Below are positions 1-11,386 of a DNA stretch of 64,000 nucleotides, one piece after another (the first letter of the stretch is position 1; each line of letters starts with the position of its first letter). Under the pieces are notes generated by a model, which searched no databases, had not been told where the DNA came from, and saw nothing but the letters and a program-made list of their open reading frames with translations. The translations under genes and the position numbers were made by a program. This DNA is from Dermatemys mawii (lineage: Eukaryota > Chordata > Testudines > Dermatemydidae): contig ML677348.1 of NCBI GenBank assembly GCA_007922305.1, positions 21,368,124 to 21,432,123 on the forward strand, given 5' to 3'.

Positions 1-948
1 ACATATAGATTCACTCTGCTTGCTCATATTCAAAATGGACTTTTCTGGGAATTCCGTTCATTACCCTTCTCAGGTTCTAAGAAGTGTTGTGTTGGCTATT
101 TCTACAGAAGGAGCAATTTGATGGATTTAATACACAGAAGGGCAAGACTCATGGTTCCACAACTCTGCATAACCACTGGCCAAAAATCCCTGCAGTATTA
201 GCAACAACTACTAAAGCCCAGTAGTGGCTGGGCTGGCATGTGGAAAGGAGGACTCCATTACCCTACAACCTCCCTGGAGCTCTCTTGCATAAAGTCTGTT
301 TACTTAAGCTTGGTCTAGCACCAAAGATGTGTCCTTAAACACTTAATAAGTTATACTGAGAAACAATGTCCTGTCCTAAAAGCTTATGAAACTAAGATTT
401 GTGTAGCACTGCCATGTTGTCTTTCAAGCAGAGATAAATATATTGTTTTACTGAAGTCTTTTCAATTTCTCACTGTCTGAAATAGATATATGAAGGGATC
501 AGATGCAGCATCTTTATCATTCAGCAGCTATATTGGGGATGATTATAGTCTTTTTGAGGAAGGTACATTTACTGTGGACCAATTGTGAACCCCTTTTTCA
601 CACTGGGGAGCAATTACTCACAGACGTAATCCCACAGACTTCATGAAGGTAGCACAATCTTGCCCTGTTGTTCTGTACAATGGCTTGCACAGTGGGGTCC
701 CAACCTGGTTGAAACTTCTAGGTGCTACCGTTATAGAAATGTTATGTATTGTTAATGTAGTCGGGTACATTTTGGGCTGTTTGGGATTCAGAATTTAATT
801 TAACACCCTTGAGAAAATTAGAATGAAACATTTAACTTTATTGTGTATTTGTAGCTATTTAAGTAGTCTGATGGACACAATGCAAAGAATATACATCTAG
901 AAAAAGAGCATTTTCTTAAATGCAGTGTATTCAAAATACATTAGTTGG
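1..948. other. Unannotated AT-rich DNA
   Basis: No exon with splice-site support, RNA gene or recognised repeat was seen. It lies upstream of the LCP1 start codon and could be 5' intron or intergenic. Confidence 0.5.
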
Positions 949-1254
949 TAGGGGTAGGCAACCTATGGCACGGGTGCCAAAGGCAGCACGCAGGCTGATT
1001 TTCAGTGGCACTCACACTATCTGGGTCCTGGCCACTGTTCCAGGGGGGCTCTGCATTTTAATTTAATTTTATGTGAAGCTTCTTAAACATTTTAAAAGTC
1101 TTATTTACTTTACGTACAACAATAACTTAGTTATATATTAAAGACTTATAGAAAGAGACCTTCTAAAAACATTAAAATGTATTATTGGCTTGCAAAACCT
1201 TAAATTAGAGCGAATAAATGAAGACTCGGCTTGCTGAAAGGTTGCTGATCCCTG
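949..1254 (+). mobile_element. hAT-type non-autonomous element
   Basis: Ends form inverted repeats: TAGGGGTAGGCAACCT at the left and AGGTTGCTGATCCCTG at the right (reverse complement CAGGGATCAGCAACCT). Interior reads GGCACGGGTGCCAAAGGCAG-like, as in sauropsid hAT MITEs. No 8-bp duplication could be read at the edges. Confidence 0.7.
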
Positions 1255-1354
1255 GTCTATACCCTTCAGTGATTTTGGAAGTCATTTTTATCAAGAGTTA
1301 CATTTTAATTTGATATTTTGTTCAGCAATTGTTGATGTTTCCTAATGCAGTCAA

Positions 1355-2040
1355 CCACAGTGGCCTAGGAAGGAGTACTGCAGAAAGGGATCTGGGGGTC
1401 ATAGTCGACCACAAGCTAAATTGAGCCAACAGTGTAACATCGTTGCAAGAAAAGAAAACATCATTCTGGGATGTATTAGCAAGTGTTGTAAACAAGATAC
1501 GAGAAGCAAATCTTCCACTCTACTCCACGCTGTTAAGGTCTCAACTGGAATATTGTGTTCAGTTCTGGGTGCCACATTTCAGGAAAGATGTGGAGAAATT
1601 GGAAAAAGTCCAGAGAAGAGCAACAAAAATGTGAACTATTAGGGAAGATTGAAATAATGAGGTTTGTTTAGTCTGGAAAGGAAGACTGAAAGGGACCATG
1701 ATAATAATTTTCAAGTACATGAAAGGTTGTTACGAGGAGAAGGGAGAAAAAATTGTTCTTAACTTCTGAGGATAGAACAGGAAGCAAAGGGCTTAAATTG
1801 TAGCAAATGAGGTTTAGGTTTTACAGTTAGGATGTGTTTCCTAATGTCTGAGTAGTTATGCACTGGTACAAATTGCCTAGGGAGGTTGTGGAATCTCTGT
1901 CTTTCGGTGTTTTTAAGATCAGGGTAGACAAACACCTGTCAGGTGTTTATTACTTCTTAGTCTTGCCTTGAGTTCAGGGGACTGGACTAGATGATCTATT
2001 GAGGTCCCTTCCAGTCCTACATTTCTATGATACTGTGATG
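1355..2040 (+). mobile_element. CR1 LINE, 3' end of ORF2 plus tail
   Basis: Translation in broken frames gives CR1 ORF2 C-terminal phrases: [38 protein letters not shown]. The tail reads GAGGTCCCTTCCAGTCCTAC then TTTCTATGAT. 5'-truncated and frameshifted; no function expected. Confidence 0.9.
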
Positions 2041-3163
2041 CTAAATAACCAGTGAAGGACAAGATGTTACAGTGGAGCCTTTAACCCTGGGAGATGTGGG
2101 TTCAAATTTTGCCTTAGGCTGCTAGTGAAAATTCATTAAACCACATAACTAAACTGCCACACAAAGGGGAAGGATCGCCAGTCTGTTGAAGGACCTCCAG
2201 ACTGACAAAGTAGAAGTGTTGTAGACTAGCACTGAGGAGCATTGATGAATCTACCTAGCTGTCTAAGTCATTGCTGTCAGCTAGATTTCTGTAGACCCCA
2301 CACCTATAAATTAATCCTGCCCCTGCTCTAGTAGAAACTCTGAGGGAAGGTTGACATGTTAACACTGCCTATCCTCCCGGGCTGTGAATCCATTCTGGGC
2401 TTCCTTCTTGGCACAGAGAGATGCAGTTTACCTCTGACAACACTAGAGAATCTAGGGTTTTATGTACGTTGCATTTTAAAATAACAAAAATAGAATATAA
2501 AACGTGTCCTGAGGAGTGAGAGAGAGGAAATTTTAGACTATGCTGTAACTGCATTAAATATGTTTTGCTGAGCATCAGCAACATTATTTTGCTCTCTCCA
2601 TTTATTGCCTTTATGGATGTTGGTTTTAAAGAAGTTAGGGCTTTTTTCCTCCCACTTTTTTTTGCCAGTGAACGGAAGACTACAGTTGAGCAACTTTAAG
2701 CCACAATGTTGTGGTTTATAGCATTGATTCTTCTTTTTACATGAGATCAGCTGAATAATTTCTCTTTTTCTCTCTCCTTGTGTGTGAGAGCAAAAAAGGA
2801 AGAAAATATTATGTGTCCTCTCTGCAAGACTACCTGCAGTTGTCAAACATTTCTAAGGCCCCAAAACATAAATGCCTCTTTCCCACCCATACAAAATATG
2901 CTAGTTGGACACGTAGTCTGACCAGGATGCCTTTGCATGGCGGCTGTAGCTGGGTCTGAGGACATATGGGCAAAACCTTGGAGCCTATGCATGCTAGTCC
3001 CCATTGAGAGAGAGAGAGAGAAATATTCCAGGAGAAGAATGTCCTAGCAGAGACTTTCTGATCACCATCAGTGACATGCACATGGATGAGGAGGGGGATT
3101 TAAGAATCATTAATTGGAGGAAGGACTTAGTGATGAAAATCCCCCAAAGATACTACCTGCTCC
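2041..3163. other. Intergenic or 5' intronic DNA, no gene seen
   Basis: Contains a short (GA)n run near 3005-3021. At 2070-2130 a tRNA-B-box-like string (GGGTTCAAATTTTGCC) hints at an old SINE but is too degraded to call. Confidence 0.4.
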
Positions 3164-3301
3164 CATAGGTGCTGGAAATAGGGCAGGTGGAGGCTGCTTC
3201 CACACCCCTTGGCTTGAAATGGTTTCCATTATAGAGAGGGTTTACAGTTTGGTTCAATGACTCTCAGCACCCCCACTATACAAATTGTTCCAGCACCCCT
3301 G
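3164..3301 (+). mobile_element. Short hAT MITE with near-perfect 8-bp TSD
   Basis: Starts CATAGGTGCTGGAA and ends TTCCAGCACCCCTG, inverted repeats of each other. Flanks are CCTGCTCC (3156-3163) and CCTACTCC (3302-3309), a 7/8 target duplication. Confidence 0.8.
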
Positions 3302-5072
3302 CCTACTCCCATATATCTCTTTTGGGGTACATCAGAAGATGCAGAATTCCTTTTCACTTCCTGGAGGCTTCTTCTCAATCGTTGTTGCTTAATCTCATTG
3401 CCCAGATGTGCTGTAGGTAATGATAATTTTCCTGATGCATTTTGGGTCAAAAACTCTCCTTGAAATTGATCAGAAAGAAAAGCTAATTCAGAAAAGTGGA
3501 AAACTATTCTATAATAGTGATGGAAAATTCTGCAAAAAGAAATCAGGTCTCAGATAACTGACAGCTTAGATAGGGCAAGAAAGAGTAAAGAAAACAGGAG
3601 TTACATGGGACCCAGCTCTGCCACAGAAAACAGTTTTGTTGTCAGGGAGAGAGAGAGCTCTGACCTATGTTTTTCCTCTGATGCTCTAAATGTTCTATTT
3701 CACAGGAATGACATGCTTCTTATTCCAGAGGCGTAAGTGAGAATAAACCATTTAGAAGAGGGTGGCTTGGGGAGCTGAAAATTTATGAGACAAGGAACAC
3801 ACCCAGTTCTCCCCTCCCTGTTCCCCACAATATTCTAGAAAAAAACATACTATTAACAAAGTAATGCCCCAGTGGGTAAAGAGTGTGTGGAAAATCTTTA
3901 TTTCTTCAGCTATTCCAGCACTTAAAGTCATTACTGAGTTGATAATGACTATTCAAATCTATGTTCATGAAATGTAATGTTGCCACATAAAATTTGCCTT
4001 TTTGCTCTGGGGAAAAAGTACAACTTTACTTCAGGTGCATTGATATATCTTCACGGTTTTCATTCTAGTGCCTGTGAGAAACCGAAAAAATTGAGGCGCT
4101 TATGAAACAAGAGCTTCTAGTAACTAATTTAGTATAAATTGTGAAACTATTCAGCATTTAATGACTTTACTATTTATCATTTATATTGCACCCTAAGTGC
4201 ACACGTACTTTGCCGAGAAATATGTAATAATTCATGAGATTACAGTACTTTTCAGATTTTTTTAACTACGGCGTCATAATCAGAAGAAATGAAAGAACAT
4301 CAGTGCTGAAGTGCATCAATGTAGTGGTGACATTTCATTCCTCAGTTTTGAGACTGTTGTTTTTGTTCTTCCATTATGTCCTAGGCAGAAAATAGTATAT
4401 CATTAGATCTCTTAAAACATCCATGATATAGCTGTTCCTTTTGAGGATGAGGTCAACTAAAAAACAGACAAATTACAGCATAATTTTGTCAGCATTTTCA
4501 GCACACAGGATGAGGATATATTTTTAAATAAAGGAACACAAAACAACATTCAGATATGGTTAAGAATATGGAGCAAGAATGTATTTGCACACTTTGCTCC
4601 TATGTTGCAACATTGGTGTGAACGGTGCTTTGCAGGTAAATAAGACGACAAGGCCCCAGACCTAACTTACACACATGTCCCACTACTATCTTAAAGTCAA
4701 TCTATCCAAAACGCAGCTTTGTACCTCTTCTTTTAATCTGTTTCCATTTACTTCTGTCTCTTTCTTGCTGTTGACAACTCCACTATTTTCCTCTTCTCTT
4801 CGGCACATTGGTCGTTGTCAGATCCTTCCTTTGCATTCAAGTTTTTGCTAAGTCTTCTCTTTTCATTTTCTATAATGACCCCCAGCTCTGCCATTTATTC
4901 TGCTATAACCCTTGACCATTCTTCACTTTGATTAACCTTGCTCTTCCTGGCACCCCTGTCTCGTCCCTCTATCCAAAACAACTGCTGCTAATGCTATTTT
5001 CTTTCCCACTGCTCCAGTCACAACAGCCCCTCCTTAAATCTCCCCCTACCCCACCCTCAAAATAAACCAATG
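3302..5072. other. No gene recognised
   Basis: AT-rich DNA followed by a pyrimidine-rich stretch (about 4720-5060) that may be an old L2 fragment. No exon-like homology seen. Confidence 0.4.
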
Positions 5073-5218
5073 AGGAGTCCAGTGGCACCTTAAAGACTAA
5101 CAGATTTATTTGGACATAAGATTTCATGGGTAAAAAACCACTGAAGAAGTGAGGTTTTTACCCACGGAAGCTTATGCCCAAATAAACCTGTCAGTCTTTA
5201 AGGTGCCACCGGACTCCT
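5073..5218. repeat. Foldback interspersed repeat
   Basis: Left arm (AGGAGTCCAGTGGCACCTTA..., AGACTAACAG, ATTTATTTGG) is the inverted copy of the right arm (..., CTTTAAGGTGCCACCGGACT, CCT). The centre (about 5140-5170) reads CTGAAGAAGTGAGGTTTTTA then CCCACGGAAGC, resembling a degraded hammerhead core. Family unnamed by me; Penelope-related origin is possible. Confidence 0.7.
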
Positions 5219-6379
5219 GGTTGTCTTTCCACCCAATTCAGCTCACCAGTAATCTCCTCACACCCTCCGTTGCTGAACTACTGTCTTGCCTTTGTTTGTC
5301 TTTTCCTGTCTTGTCTGCCATACACAGCAAACTCTTTGGAGCAGGGAACATGTTTTATTGTAAGTTTTATAAAGTGTAGCATACGTTTTTTACAGTGCAT
5401 TGTGAATGACAAGTTAGAAGGTTGTTCAGATTCAGATGGAGTTGCTGGACTCCCAACAATCCCGATATCTGGGAAATAAATGCAGGCTTCTTTGCTAGAA
5501 TCCAAGCCAGTGTCATTCAATGAAGTTCTGGAAGTGCGTGGGCAGTTTTGGGTTACAGTACATTGCCTTTTTAGGTAGATCAGCAAGTTGACACAAACTG
5601 CTGCCAGCAAGCTCCCTCCATTCTGAGCCCTGTTGTGTGTTCCTCTGCTCTGGGGAGATGGGGTACAAGAATGGGGGGAGCAGGATCAGGGAGGGGGGAT
5701 CCTCTTACATCAGCACCACACTTTCCCTCCCTCCTCAGCACAAGAAGCAGGTGGCTCCCGGGAGCAGCTCCAAGGCAGAGGGCAGGAGCAGCACACAGCA
5801 GTGTGGGGAGGGACAGCTGAACTACGGGCAACTGATAGCCTGCTGTGCAGCTGCTGCAAAGGGAACTTAGGGGAGTTGATAAGAGGGCTGCTGGCCCACC
5901 CTGGTTCCAAGCCCCCACCAGCTAGCTCCAATGGGCTGCTCTTCCTGCAAGCAGCGAACAAAGCAGGAGGCTGCCAAACAATGTTATAAGGGAGCATTAT
6001 GCAACTTTAAATAATCATGGTCTCTAATAGATCAGCAACATAACAACAAAACAACATTAACCAGGATGACGTGGAGAGAGAGAGTGAGTCAATCTTTTGG
6101 CTGGTGAAAAAAAATTTCCTTGGAACCTAAACCCCCTATTTACATTAATTCTTCTGGGGAAATTGGATTCACTTAACATCATTTTGCTTAAAGTAGCATG
6201 TTTCAGGAACACAAATAAAACATTAAGCAAGGAATTACTTTACTGGATGATCTTATTTTTAAACAATATCTAAGTATTCAGTTAGCTAAACAACACATGC
6301 AATTACTGCACAACATGACAGCCATTAGCAAGTTTCTTTATTCCATTAAACAAGTAGAAAACATTTGTCTTTATTGATA
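5219..6379. other. No gene recognised
   Basis: Overlapping ORFs on both strands at 5278-5997 have no recognisable domain and no splice or homology support. The 5600-5980 part is GC-richer and probably repeat-derived. Confidence 0.35.
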
Positions 6380-7391
6380 GGGTTCCCAACTTTGTAACTG
6401 CAGAAAACCGAACACCCTTGCCTCTCTCTTTCCCCACCCATTTCCTGAGGCCCTGCCCCTTCTCTGATGCCTCACCTCCTGCTCACTCCATCCGCCTCTC
6501 CCTCCGTCGCTCACTCTCCCCACTCTCCTCACTCGCTCATTTTCACTGGGCTGGGGCAGGGAGCTGAGGGGGTGAGGGCTCAGAGGTGGGGACAGGGATG
6601 AGGGTTTGGGGTTCAGGAGGGGGCTCTGGGCTGAGACCGAGGGTCCCAGAGTTTGTGGAGGGGTTCTGGGCTGGGGTGGAAGTTGGGATGAGGGAGGAGT
6701 GCAGGCTCTGAGAAGGAGTTTGGATGCGGGAAGGGGCTCTGGGCTGGAAGGTGGGCCAGGGGGGTTGCGGTGTAGGAGGAGGCTCTGGTGTGGGGCCAAG
6801 GATGCGAGATTTGGAGTTTAGGAGGCGGTTCTGGAATGGGGGGTGGGGCCAAGGGGTTTGGTGTGTGGGATGGGGCTCTGGGCTGGACCAGAGGGTTGGG
6901 GTGTAGGAGGGAGCGCAGGTGTTGGCTTCAGGAGAAAGTTTGGGTATGGAAGGGGGTTCCACGCTGGGGTAGGGGGTTGAGTGGTAGGAGTGGGTTTGGG
7001 GTGTGGGCTCTGGGCAGCGATTACCTCAGGCAGCTCCTGGAAGCAGCAACATGTCCCTCGGCTCCTAGGTGGAGGTGCAACCAGGTGGCTCCATGTGCTG
7101 CCCTTTCCAGCAGGAGCAGCCCCTGTAGCTCTCAGTGGCTGCAGTTCCTGGCCAGTGGGAGCCGCAGAGCTGGTGCTTGGGGCGGGGAGAGCATGCAGAG
7201 CCTCTGTGACTGTCGCTGGGCCTAGGAGCTGAGGGACATGTCACCACTTTCAGGAGCCGAATAGGGAGACTGTCAACCCCACTGCACCACCAACCAGACT
7301 TTTACCAGCCTGGTCAGTGGTGCTGACTGGAGCCACCAGTGTCCCTTTTTGACCAGGTGTTCTGGTTGAAAACTGGACACCGTGGCGATCC
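6380..7391 (+). mobile_element. TA-flanked GC-rich element with G-rich tandem repeats
   Basis: Left end GGGTTCCCAACTTTGT and right end ...CACCGTGGCGATCC are imperfect inverted repeats, each bordered by TA, suggesting a Tc1/mariner-like target duplication. The interior 6540-7010 is a degenerate minisatellite of GGGCTCTGGGCTGG and GGGGTGTAGGAGGGGG-like units. Long ORFs here on both strands are low-complexity artefacts. Confidence 0.55.
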
Positions 7392-7392
7392 T

Positions 7393-8149
7393 AACTATTG
7401 GTTAAGGTATACTAGGCACCTGGCCCTTAACAACTCTCTGTTTCTCAGAGCATTTGATTTAACCACCGCAGATAATTTCAGAAAAGCGACAGTAACTCTT
7501 AAGTATAAGTTAATGCACAGGAAAACTCCTTTGGCATCCCCAACAAATCAGACTCTCGAGAAGCATCTTTCCAAAATAAATCACATTGACATTACTCTGA
7601 AAACGTTCTGGACAAGATTCTGCTCTCAGTTCTTCCAGTGTATGTTTGGGGGACTTTCACTGACTTTACTGAGCAAATCTGGCCAAATATGAGACTATAA
7701 GTATTAAAAATAAAGACTTAGTTCTTTCACTCCCCTTACTGAAACCTCTTGCCAAACTGGGGTTAAAGGTAATCTTGAACCAGTGTAGGAGCGGTGTTCC
7801 ACTAGGGACTTTGCTGTTGATTTTATATGGATATTATGTATTTGTGGTGAGGTACTAAGGTGCCCAACTTTACAGCTTAAACAGCTATGTGACTTGCAAA
7901 GTCCCGCGATAGAGTTGTGCTGATGGCAGTTTAGGGTTAACTGACAAAAATAGAATCTGAGGATACAATTTTGACCGCACCCCAGAGTCAATAGGCAGTA
8001 ACTCAAATGAAGTTGGTGGCACAAGGGGATATTAGGCACTAGGATTAATTGGGTGAAATTAAAAGGTACGGTTAGATTGAGAATATAGAAAACTTCCAAC
8101 TAATGTGTGTGTGCTGGAGGGGAGGAGACATCAGGTTACTTTAGTGGTA
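7393..8149. other. No gene recognised
   Basis: Two overlapping long ORFs (7339-7692 plus, 7704-8099 minus) show no domain, splice context or known homology. Confidence 0.35.
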
Positions 8150-8330
8150 TGACTACAGCAGCACGCTGGCAGTTCCAATCTCAGCTCTGACACTGACTCT
8201 ATAGCCTTGGGCAAAACATGTAACTTTTCTGCTCAGTTTCCCCATCCATAAAATGGGGCTGATAATATTGACCTTATAGGGGTATGTGAGGATTAATAAC
8301 AGTGAAACCTGTGCCTTTGGTGGCTATTAT
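8150..8330 (+). repeat. MIR SINE
   Basis: Core reads CTCAGCTCTGACACTGACTC, then CCTTGGGCAAAACATGTAAC, CAGTTTCCCCATCCATAAAA and TGGGGCTGATAATA, followed by GTGAGGATTAA. This matches the MIR core in order. Confidence 0.85.
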
Positions 8331-8669
8331 TATCAGGTTGCATTGTACTTCATGGACCAAATTCTCTACCAGCTCATGTGGGCACAACTCCATTGGTTTC
8401 AATGGGACCATTTATGCAGGTGGTGAACTTGATGCAATATTTGTAACTGAATTGTGTGATAGTATGTATGTACTATTATTTTATTTACATTATGTATTGT
8501 ACTGTGGAATAATCTTCCTGGAGCAGTGATAGACATCATATTGCTTGATAAAGAATCTAGACCAGACAGTATAAACTTGCATTGGAAAATAGATTGATGA
8601 GATGCCCTAATAAGTATTTTCCATGATTTCCTCCCCAGTAGGTCCCTAATAGTAACATTTCTCAGTACT

Positions 8670-8775
8670 ATTAATAATAATATTTGTTTTACATAGTGCC
8701 TAGAGGCCCAATTGTACGAAGCACTGTACACACACAAGCACACAGTCCCTGCCTTAAAGAGATTACAATCGTATT
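8670..8775 (+). repeat. Old LINE 3'-tail fragment (L2/L3-like)
   Basis: TAGTGCCTAGAGGCCCAATT, GTACGAAGCACTGTACA and CAGTCCCTGCCTTAAAGAGA form the common amniote LINE-tail pattern also present at 9345-9485 and 49160-49290. Confidence 0.55.
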
Positions 8776-9344
8776 TATGTATTGTGTTGTTCTTCTCTAT
8801 GGGCAATGCTTCAAGAAAGTCTGAGCAAGATGAACCAGCTTTCTCTTCTGATGAAGAAGTTTTTTAGTTCTGATCCAGAGCTTGCAGAGATTAGGCAGCT
8901 AAACTGGGCTTCTGTAGGGACAGACAGATGAAGGAACCAACCACATTTTATTGCCTTTGGCTTATTTTTAATCCATTTCCATAAAGAGTTCTCCTTTTAC
9001 ACCACATTTACAGACATTCTAGATCAATGCATAAATTCAGGAAGGCATTAAAGCTGAAATCTAGACAAATGGTGCCTGTTACACTCAAATTATTCTAGCA
9101 ACTGTGTTAAGTATCATCTTCCATTTTTCAAATCTACCCTGAATGTCTTTTACAAAACGATACAAATGTTTGCAATCTGGGCCTTCTCAATGAAGTTATG
9201 GGGGGTTTTTTAGGCCTGAAGTAGTTTTAGTACATTCTCTTTTGATTCTTTCCTAAATAAGGGCACTGCAACTGCAGCAGCCACCCTCAAATCCTCTAAC
9301 AAGGGCCCATGTGGTATTCTAGTCTAGTCTAGTCCTTATATTAT

Positions 9345-9485
9345 TTTGTAAATTTTATTTATTACACTGGTGCTTAAGGACCAACCAAAAGGGGGGCTCC
9401 ATTGTGCTAGGTACCGTACGAGCCCAGAACTGTAGACAATCTCTGCCCCAAAGAGCTTACACTATAAACAGACAAGAAAGGAGCA
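9345..9485 (+). repeat. Old LINE 3'-tail fragment (L2/L3-like)
   Basis: TGGTGCTTAAGGACCAACC, CCATTGTGCTAGGTACCGTA, CTGCCCCAAAGAGCTTACAC: same family as 8670-8775. Confidence 0.6.
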
Positions 9486-10357
9486 GGGCAGGACAATCCC
9501 ACTCCCATTACCCTGGTATGGGAGCACCCTTCAGCAGTGCATGAAGTGATGTGACAAGCATCTGTCACAAGTGGAACGGAACCTTCCACCTCTGTGCAGC
9601 CTTCTCAATGATATCAGAACAAAGGCGCAATCGCATTTAGAACCCAATCCTTTTTTGTGTTGCATAGATGTACTGAGAGGGAGAGAGCACAAAATGCCTC
9701 TTTCTCCCACAGTGTGCCCATAAAACAATAGAGCTATAGTTTCATCCTTGAGCTGAGGAGAGCACTAAGATGAAGGCCCTGTTACGACATCTGCCAGTGT
9801 CTCCCACTCCAAGGGATACATGTTCTGCTAGCTGGAAGACCCAAGTAGGCCCTTAGCCTGTATGCTACAATGTGAAGCATTTGCTAATTGGTGATCCAAG
9901 CTGCCCCCCCGGCAGCAGCAGCAAAGTGCTCCCAAACATGTGTTTGCACCCAAACATCCTGAGCCATCCTGACCCACACTTGCAGGATGGCTTTGGGAAT
10001 TCCTGAGTTTCCCGCATAGAGTAATTGTCCCTGTTCTGTCCCTCCACAGAGTAATTAAGGCAAGTGAGGATGGGATGTAGGTACCAAAATGTTAACCAGC
10101 CTTGACAAGCATTTTGGGCAGGATTCGGCAAAACAGTGCAGTTTGGTAACAAATCAATGTGGATTTACATCTATAGGGTCAAAAAAAGGTCACCTCTTAG
10201 TTACACTACTGGATATAGATGGAAACTGCGTTGTAAATTGTGAAGAATGATGTAGCGACTTTGTGTTATGCTGGTAATTCTAACTTCTAACTGAAATTGC
10301 TTTGAACTTCTGATACTCAGAAATAAAAGGCACAAACTAACATGCATTTTCCTGCAG
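9486..10357. other. Sequence preceding the first LCP1 coding exon
   Basis: No further exon or repeat recognised. It ends with the branch/pyrimidine region and acceptor of the exon at 10358, so at least its right part is intron. Confidence 0.4.
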
Positions 10358-10447
10358 ACTTGTCATTAAAAGAAGTAAAGATGGCATCAACAGCACATAT
10401 CTCAGAGGAAGAGATGACAGACTTAAGAGAGGCTTTCAACAAAGTCG
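10358..10447 (+). CDS. LCP1: LCP1 first coding exon (ATG at 10381)
   Basis: Acceptor TTTTCCTGCAG precedes 10358 and donor GTGAGT begins at 10448. It encodes residues 1-22 ([12 protein letters not shown]... to AFNKV) plus the first base of Asp23. 10358-10380 is 5' UTR. The N-terminal head differs from human MARGSVSDEEM and is one residue longer, so human Ser5 has no equivalent. Helix 1 of EF-hand 1 starts here. Confidence 0.95.
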
Positions 10448-11341
10448 GTGAGTACAGTTAGCATGTATCATGAGACACTAGGAGAAGTTGTATTGTATTC
10501 GTCTGTGCTGACCAGCTTCAGTTAAATGAGCCATGCTTCAGTATATGAAATGGAAACTATATGAAGTAATGTTCATTCATACAACTGCAGTCCTTTTCAG
10601 ATAAAACCACTTTACCCTGCCGTAGCTTTCTGGAAGTATAGTATTGACATTCCTTTGCTGAATGAAGACAGCAGAAGGTTGCAAAACAGGTTTTATGAAA
10701 TAATTTGAAAACCTTTTTGAAAATGCTACATGAAGTATTTTAAAGCATTTTTGCCCAAACAGTTATTTGAGGCAAATTACCGAGAAGACAAAACAAGGAT
10801 TTTTGATAGAACATAATGCATTGGATCACATCCCCTTTTGAAACTGAAACAAAAGCAAACTAAAAAAACCACAAAAGTACAGTCCCTTTTCCTTGATCCT
10901 TTTGTGGTCTAGGTGTTTTTTTAAAATTCACATCCCCTTTTATACTTTTAAGCCCATTCTGTTTTTCTCTATTAACACTGGACCATCTTTCTCCCCTGAT
11001 TCGAAGGATATGCATTTCTGTCTCTCCCAGCTCACTTATTCTCACCCATTTAGTCTTTTCATTGCTATCAAGCATTTTCCCTCCTCCAGTCCTGATCCTC
11101 TCTTTAGGTCCTCTTCTTTCTACAAGTTTCTGTTTTCACTGCAAGACAGACACTGAAAGGACACTCTTCACAATCCCATATTAATCCATACTTCTGTTGC
11201 TAAGAAGTAGCCTCAAATGTGGATCTTACGTGGCTTTGCTGCACATGGCATGGTCAATTTGTAGTGCAAGTCAGGAAATCACAATGTATACTTCTTTGAA
11301 ATCTCTCTCTGGGCAAATGAAAACTACAAAACAAAATTTGG

Positions 11342-11386
<45 letters not shown>

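Noticed and set aside
5580..5997. Long overlapping ORFs in several frames
   Set aside because: All frames are open because of GC-rich composition; no homology or splice context.
6371..7247. Overlapping Pro/Gly/Trp-rich ORFs on both strands
   Set aside because: Artefacts of a G-rich minisatellite; no domain and no codon constraint.
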